The position numbers were made by a program, and so were the translations under genes. A stretch of DNA of 64,000 nt, taken from NCBI GenBank assembly GCA_013399115.1, contig VXAA01003937.1, positions 40,030 through 104,029 on the forward strand, written 5' to 3'. Below the pieces are notes generated by a model. That model did no database searches. It worked only from the letters and a program-made list of their open reading frames with translations, and had not been told where the DNA came from. The stretch is from Anseranas semipalmata (Eukaryota > Chordata > Aves > Anseriformes > Anseranatidae). Positions 58,501 to 64,000 of the stretch are shown here, in pieces (position 1 is the stretch's first letter; every line of letters begins with the position of its first letter).

Positions 58501-60838
58501 GGAGTTGATTTCACATTTTAAAATCTAGCTTGAGAGGGAACACTGGGTTTCATTATGTGGTATCGCCTAGGAGCTTTATTTAATTTTTTTTTTAATTAAA
58601 CTGAGTTTTGCCAATGGAGAGGTTAATAAATACTTTCAACATGTTAGTCTTTATATATTATTTTTTTCCTCCATTAAAATAATCAGAGCACTGGTTTTTG
58701 GAACAGGTTGGGAAAGAAAAAATCACAGATTTAAATGTTAGTCCCAGTGGGATCCTAAATACCTGCTTCTCAGCACTCCCAGCTTGTTTGCTGAAAACAG
58801 AGCTTTACTCAGAAATGTGGCTGCGCAAGTGATGCCCTGGTTTTGGTTTCCCTTCTGCCAAGTTAAATTTCCAGTTTGGAACAAAAGCGTGGTTGTGGGT
58901 TTATATTTTGAACTACCAAAGAGGAGGCAGGGAGACACCAACTTCAGGTGTCCAGTAGGCTCAAAGGGGGGCATTTATTCTCCACTTGTCTGTCCCTAAA
59001 AAGCTTGAGTGAAATGTTGAGATCTGTTTCTGGCCACGTGTCTTAAGAAGGTGACCTACCCCAGCTAGCCATGTGTATCACTAGAAATCCGTACCTGACC
59101 GGTCGTGTTGCTGGACATGTTTAAGCACAACGAGAAGCAGCGGCTCGGCCGAACCGCAGAATCGGACGGTTGGAGGGTCCGGGACGGCTCCGTCCCACCT
59201 CCCCACTGCAGCGTTGGCTGCTCGGGGTCGCGTGTGCCTGAATTTTGAGCATCTCCAAGGATGGAGATGATGCAGTTGCGAATTTTTTCCACTCTAATAT
59301 CTGGTCGGGGTTTATGTTCTTGCAACTCGGCTGCTGTGCCTCATCCTGTCCCTGAGCTCTGTAGGAAAGTCCAGCTCTGCCTATCCTACGTCCTCCCGGG
59401 ACCAACTGAAGGCAGCAGTAAGATCCCCCATTACTTTCCTTTCCTTAGCTTTCCTTTATCCCAGATTTTGCTGGTTTCTGCTGCACACCTCGATCGATCA
59501 CTTTTCAGAAGTGTCGGATCAAGCAGTTTGTCGAGCCCCGGCACTCCTGCTGCTCAGTGCAGTGCAGCAGCACGTTAACGTGGGATGCTCCCTGCTGCTG
59601 CAGGAGTCAGCCGTCACTTACGGATTTACTTTTATGCTTAATTAAATAATATATGTACAGAAAGAAGAGGCTGTTTGAATTATTGATCAGCTACCCTAAA
59701 AGCATTTGGATTTTGTCTGGTAACTGGTTACGTCTGGAAGCTGCACTCGCTATCTTAAATGTTTTTGAAAAAATGAGGGCTTTACCACTGAAAAATGTTT
59801 TTTTTTTTTGCAGAAAATACCGAGGGGGTATCTCTGCAGCTTGGGAACACCAGAGATTTTATTATTTCTTTCGATCTCAAATTCATAACGAACGGGAGCA
59901 TTTCCGTGGTTCTGGAGACAACAGAGAAGAACCAGCTCTTCACCGTGCACTATGTCTCCAACACGCAGCTCATCGCTTTCAAGGACCGGGACATCTACTA
60001 TGGCATCGGGCCCAGGACCAGCTGGAGCACCGTCACGAGAGACCTGGTGACCGACCTGCGGAAGGGAGTGGGCCTCTCGAACACGAAGGCCGTGAAGCAG
60101 ACCAAAATAATGCCGAAGAAGGTGGTCAGGCTGGTAGCAAAGGGAAGGGGCTTCCTCGACAACGTCACGATATCGGCCACCGCTCACATGGCAGCTTTTT
60201 TTGCTGCGAGCAACTGGCTGGTGAGGAACCAGGACGAGCGGGGCGGCTGGCCCATCATGGTGACGCGGAAGCTGGGGGAAGGCTTCAAGTCCTTGGACCC
60301 GGGCTGGTACTCAGCCATGGCCCAGGGCCAGGCCATCTCCACGCTGGTCCGGGCCTACCTGCTGACGAAGGAGCACGCGTTCCTCAGCTCGGCTCTGCGG
60401 GCCACGGCGCCTTACAAGCTGCCGTCGGAGCAGCACGGGGTGAAGGCCGTGTTCATGAACCGGCATGACTGGTACGAGGAGTACCCCACCTCGCCCAGCT
60501 CCTTCGTGCTCAACGGGTTCATGTACTCGCTGATCGGGCTGTATGACTTGAAGGAAACGGCAGGCGAGAAGCTGGGGAAGGAGGCGCGGGTGCTCTACGA
60601 GCGGGGCATGGAGTCCCTGAAGGCCATGCTGCCCCTCTACGACACCGGCTCAGGGACCATCTACGACCTTCGGCATTTCATGCTCGGCACCGCGCCCAAC
60701 CTGGCCCGCTGGGACTATCACACCACCCACATCAACCAGCTCCAGCTGCTCAGCACCATCGACGAGGCCCCGATTTTCAAAGAGTTCGTCAAGAGGTGGA
60801 AGAGCTACCTAAGAGGCGGCAGGGCAAAGCACAACTAG
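52023..60838 (+). CDS. GLCE: D-glucuronyl C5-epimerase (three coding exons)
   Basis: Join 52023-52569, 56380-56625 and 59814-60838: 605 codons and TAG. GLCE is a Golgi type II membrane enzyme that epimerises D-glucuronic acid to L-iduronic acid in heparan sulfate and heparin after N-deacetylation/N-sulfation. Seen: short cytoplasmic [11 protein letters not shown], helix 12-28 ([17 protein letters not shown]), a stem region, [20 protein letters not shown]-glycosylation sites at N212, N291 and N381, and the C-terminal catalytic part with EEYP (Y488), SGTIYDLRH (Y548) and WDYHTTH (Y566). These correspond to the catalytic tyrosines 500, 560 and 578 of the 617-residue human enzyme. The 12-residue shortfall falls mainly in the variable stem. 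Start ATG 52023 is chosen because [11 protein letters not shown] is the family N-terminus. The gene looks intact. Confidence 0.98.
52570..56379 (+). other. GLCE: GLCE intron 3
   Basis: This is 3.8 kb with no recognisable exon. T-rich homopolymers lie around 53725-53746. It is otherwise unique AT-moderate sequence with no transposon mark I can identify. Confidence 0.8.
56380..56625 (+). CDS. GLCE: GLCE second coding exon
   Basis: Acceptor CTCTCGTAG|GT completes the Gly codon and runs [20 protein letters not shown]. It ends TNVKQFVAP, donor CAG|GTGGGT (phase 1). Glycosylation sequon NLT is at residues 212-214. The less conserved stretch [15 protein letters not shown] differs from mammals. Confidence 0.97.
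56626..59813 (+). other. GLCE: GLCE intron 4 with AT-rich candidate regulatory block
   Basis: This is 3.2 kb without an exon. About 57540-58720 is AT-rich, nearly ORF-free and CpG-poor, with cores such as AGAATTAATGAGTCCATTAC and TTTAATTAGATTTTTC. It shows no repeats and is a candidate conserved element. A pure T tract abuts the next acceptor. Confidence 0.7.
57540..58720. promoter_or_regulatory. AT-rich, ORF-free block in GLCE intron 4
   Basis: Low CpG, many TAAT/ATTA cores and absence of transposon or simple-repeat decay suggest constraint. Examples are ATCAATACCCATTAGAATTA near 57590 and CTAATTAGCCC near 58459. Regulatory role is inference. Confidence 0.35.
59814..60838 (+). CDS. GLCE: GLCE last coding exon (catalytic domain)
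   Basis: A T-rich tract and TTGCAG|AA complete the Glu codon. It reads [16 protein letters not shown] to [18 protein letters not shown] at 60836-60838. It holds all three catalytic tyrosines and the conserved [24 protein letters not shown] and [11 protein letters not shown] segments. It is GC-rich at third codon positions, as is common for bird coding exons. Confidence 0.98.
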
Positions 60839-63470
60839 AGCTGACAACCAAAACCCTCGTGCCTGCTGTTGGCGGGAAGGGTTGGGCTCCTCGGAGCTAA
60901 GCGGAGGTACATTTTGAAAGGTTGCATACTAAATTTTTACGGACCGTTTCAAAGTGATCCTTAAAACTGATCTCCAGAAATAATTGCATTCCAGTGTGAA
61001 AATATTTGGGTCTGATGGGTAGGATTTGGGAACTTCAGCTCGCTCACCTGTCCTTAGTGCTCCACCGTAAAGTTATCTGCACGAAGCAAAGCCCGTTTGT
61101 GCTCCTGAGCTGGGGGACGTTTTTGTTTTTCCTTTTTGCAGGAAAATATTTACAGAAGCCATACAGGTCTCTAAAGTCCAGCACTTGCCTGAAAAGTTAG
61201 TATGTGGCCTCTTTTAAAATGGAGTCATGTGTGTATATGTTGGAACAGCGTAACAGATCGTGTGGTGTAATGCAGTAAATGTGTATTTACTTGTAGCCTG
61301 GGTAGTGGACAGTGTAGCTTTTTCAAGGTGTTTCTTTTTATATGGATTCTTTTCTTGGGGTGAAAAATACACATTTTTTTAAATTCTCTATATGGAGATC
61401 CTTTAGCTGTATGGTTTCTTTAAAGATATGTGGACGGAAAACCCATAGACAGCATTCAGGCTTCAAAGTCACGTCATGTAAGCACAACTCGGTGGGGCTT
61501 GCAGGCTGCACAAAGCCTGCAACCATGCCACCCCTTTTTTATGAAGCCAAATTTACAAGGTTTGCTGGTGTCACGTCCGCCCTGCTAGCTGGAATCTCTT
61601 GTCGTGGAGCCCGATGTTTTGTACTGTATTTTTTAATTACATCTGAGAGGTTTCTGTAAGCATTGGCAACTTCATTCTTTGGAAGACCTGTATTAAATTC
61701 CTGAATGTGATGTGGAGCTCATTTTGAGTAGCACACAGGAAATTTAATTTGAAATAGTTAACATTGTCCTATGGTGATTTTCATTTTTAACCTGCTTAGG
61801 AATATCCAGCATTTTAAAAATTAAAATTACCCCATAGGGCTTCCAGCTCCGTCTGTGCTTTAACATCAAGTTTTGCCTCTGCCAGCCGTCTCACCCGTAG
61901 CGTAAGGGGTTGTTACGTCTCCAGCACTGGTTTACTCGGTGTGCTTTGTCGTCGTGGCTCTGCCGAGCGAGCAAGGGTACCTGTGCAATAACCAAACACG
62001 CATCAGAACCCAAACGCTTTTACTTTACTATAGTAATGCAGAAGAAACCAGGCGGTTTCTTTCTCATATTTATAAATCCTTTACACCCACCACGGGTCTG
62101 CCTTCTCAGCATGGAGGTTCCTGGTTGATCCAGAAGAGTAAAACCAACTGATTGCATCATTAGATCGGTATTGTTTAGTTTGGTAGCGTAGCAAATATCA
62201 GGTCATCAGCTCTGTTAAGGCATGCTGGTGTTTGCTTTCTGAGTCCCAGACTCGAAAGCTCCCAACATGTGCCAGCGTGGTAAGGACATGTACTAGCTTT
62301 GGGGTTTTTCCACTGATCCTATTACATGTTGTATGTGTAGGCGTGGGTTAAGCTTAAGATGTTCATACAGAAAACAAAGCTGATTGAAATCACAAAAAGG
62401 CTGAGCACAAGGACAATGTGCAGTTTGATTTTTTTCTTTTCTTTCTTTTATAATGCTTTTTCTATTTCTTGCAGATATTTGAAGCAACTCTGTAATTACT
62501 TGATCTCTGCAAACGCATGCTATATGATCATATCAATTAGCGTGAAAAGTGGATGTCACAGGAGAAATTTCAATACCAAAGTTAGCAGAGGTGAATTTTT
62601 TTTTACATACATGTGTGCACACACCGAAAACAACCCAGAAAAATGTGCTTCCTTTCCAAATGACTGGTCCTCACTACAAACAAACATCTTTCTCCTGCGT
62701 GTTTCCTCCGTCTTTTGCCCATTTCGGATTTGGGGAATCTAGAGAGACTATTTGGGTGCTGCTCAAGAGACAGTACCGGTGCCTTACTGAGGCCACAATA
62801 TCCTCTTTTTTTTTTTTTCTTTTTTTTTTTCTTTTTAATGCCAGTTTAAAAAGTGCAGTGATGCTGATCTCTCGTGCTTCACTGGAATCAGCCCAGCAGC
62901 TGTTGGACAGATGAGCTCAGATGCGCTAGTTGGCAATGCCAGCGCAGTCAGTCACGTCAGACCACCTTATCCTTAATATCTCCACTGCATTTTTGTTGGC
63001 CTTTGCACATGTGTAAATTAAACCAACCACCATTAGAGACTGTACAACTGAAGAGAATTAGTGTGAGGGTTTCTCCCGTTTTTTTTGTTTTGTTTTTTGT
63101 TTTTTTTTCCTAATAGAGTTGTGCAGTGGGAGAGGATTACTGGACATTGGTGCCCATAACTTCATTGAATTCATTTAATTTTTTTTTCCTTTGCTTTTCC
63201 AGTCTTCAAACTGACAAAGGTCTTAGAGACTAAGATCTGTTTAATCTTTCCATGAGGCTTACTGTACATAGATTTCATTGGAAACATAGTACGCATGGGT
63301 ATATGCAAACCAGTGACACACAAGCACAACTGTACAAGTGTGGCAGTGCTGTTTTTCTCAGCCATTGTGCAAGACATTCACTGAAAGCTGCTATTTTCAT
63401 TCACCTTGTAATTGTACTTTATTTTTTCTACATTTTTACATGTGGGATATACACCATGTGTTAAATATGC

Positions 63471-63476
63471 AATAAA
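63471..63476 (+). terminator. GLCE: Proximal poly(A) signal AATAAA of GLCE
   Basis: Canonical hexamer in TGCAATAAATTG, followed within 30-60 bases by TTGTAAAGGG and TTTGTAAAGC, which could serve as a downstream element. It would give a 3' UTR of about 2.65 kb. Confidence 0.6.
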
Positions 63477-63675
63477 TTGTTTACAGGATGCTCTTGTAAA
63501 GGGTAGTCCTTTGTAAAGCTGTACAGACTTTGCAGTTTAAGCACAATGTGCACATGTTAGTTTTATATACAGCAAGACATGACTTTTTGCAGAGGGAAAG
63601 GTTCTACTATGTTTATATACAAAGTAAATGGATCAACGTTTGTGCTTAATGTAAAGCTGCTTTATAAGATTGTAA

Positions 63676-63681
63676 AATAAA
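63676..63681 (+). terminator. GLCE: Distal poly(A) signal AATAAA of GLCE
   Basis: Canonical hexamer in GTAAAATAAATTTTTTTATC. Cleavage is expected near 63695-63705, followed by GTGTTTTCATTATTTTGGTTG as the GU/U-rich downstream element. This is the better of the two signals. Confidence 0.75.
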
Positions 63682-63701
63682 TTTTTTTATCTTAAGACAA
63701 A

Positions 63702-64000
63702 CATGGAGTGTTTTCATTATTTTGGTTGATATCTTCCCCCACATATGGTCGCAGGTGAGTGCTGATTAGCAATTGTCTTGGTGTCTTTGGGATGTCTCCT
63801 TTTAGGGAATTCTAGAAGGTTTTTGATTCAAAGTAAGATGAAAAACGTTTTTCCTTCAGCAGTTAGAAGTTTCTGATTTGGGATAAGGACCAGAGATGTA
63901 TATTCTCTTTGCTGAAGTAAAGTTCACATAGTATCTTGCTGATGTGGGTTATTTCTGCTAAATACATCTAATTTTGAGTTCTTTTTTTTTTTTTTTTTTT
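63702..64000. other. Sequence downstream of GLCE
   Basis: About 300 bases follow the distal cleavage region and show no gene. The window ends in a poly(T) tract (63982-64000), possibly the start of a homopolymer or of a repeat cut by the window edge. Confidence 0.7.

Larger units (their letters stand above)
14225..63700 (+). other. GLCE: GLCE transcription unit (proposed extent)
   Basis: The proposed gene has a first noncoding exon beside the gap with donor after 14583, noncoding exon 28196-28295, coding exons 52010-52569, 56380-56625 and 59814-60838, and a 3' UTR to about 63700. The introns are 13.6, 23.7, 3.8 and 3.2 kb. The coding part is certain. The two 5' exons are inferred from strong splice signals, absence of ATG and position. 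Human GLCE likewise has noncoding 5' exons and three coding exons. Confidence 0.75.
60839..63700 (+). other. GLCE: GLCE 3' untranslated region
   Basis: About 2.9 kb lie from the stop to the distal poly(A) signal. The UTR is AT-rich with long pyrimidine tracts (62804-62836 and 63079-63110). A Pumilio-type UGUACAUA is at 63263-63270. Long 3' UTRs are usual for GLCE. The open frames here have no protein features. Confidence 0.85.

Noticed and set aside
1..64000. CRISPR arrays, prophage, bacterial operons or endogenous retrovirus
   Set aside because: None seen: no spaced direct repeats, no gag/pol/env-like frames or paired LTRs, and the gene structure is intron-split vertebrate.

Overview
The window is vertebrate nuclear DNA and almost certainly from a bird. 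It holds small 5'-truncated CR1 LINE pieces with the avian-type ATTCTATG-like 3' ends, an intron-split NADPH oxidase 5 gene packed into GC-rich sequence, and the gene order NOX5 then GLCE on the same strand. That order is also known from human 15q23. There is no prokaryotic or viral gene content. Nearly all open frames outside the two genes are chance frames in GC-rich sequence.

Region 1 (1-4784, + strand) is the 3' part of NOX5: ten coding exons, 424 codons and a stop. They encode transmembrane helix 4, helix 5 with its pair of heme-ligand histidines, helix 6, and the whole FAD/NADPH dehydrogenase domain to the family-typical ENF C-terminus. The 5' part (EF hands and first helices) lies before the window. 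The last intron is GC-AG, one donor is weak, and one exon ends in a TGG run that encodes four tryptophans in the regulatory loop.

Region 2 (4785-13348) is intergenic. A GC-rich matrix carries AT-rich islands dense in homeodomain-type TAAT cores, which look like conserved enhancers. It also holds two striking hairpins: a near-perfect 40-bp-arm hairpin at 7158-7240, and a 26-bp-arm hairpin with a perfect cAMP-response element at 10861-10916. An 876-base assembly gap (13349-14224) follows.

Region 3 (14225 to about 63700, + strand) is GLCE, the Golgi D-glucuronyl C5-epimerase of heparan sulfate/heparin synthesis. The proposed layout is a CpG-island promoter and first exon next to the gap (donor at 14583), a 100-nt noncoding exon (28196-28295), three coding exons (52010-52569, 56380-56625, 59814-60838) encoding 605 residues, and a 2.9-kb 3' UTR with two AATAAA signals. 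The large introns hold CR1 pieces, simple repeats, internal CpG islands (near 41.5, 47.1 and 49.4 kb) and long AT-rich blocks that are candidate regulatory DNA.

The two genes are neighbours but do different jobs: NOX5 makes superoxide under calcium control, and GLCE edits heparan sulfate chains in the Golgi. Nothing here suggests they act together. No computation was run; exon calls rest on reading frame, splice-site phase and remembered family sequence.
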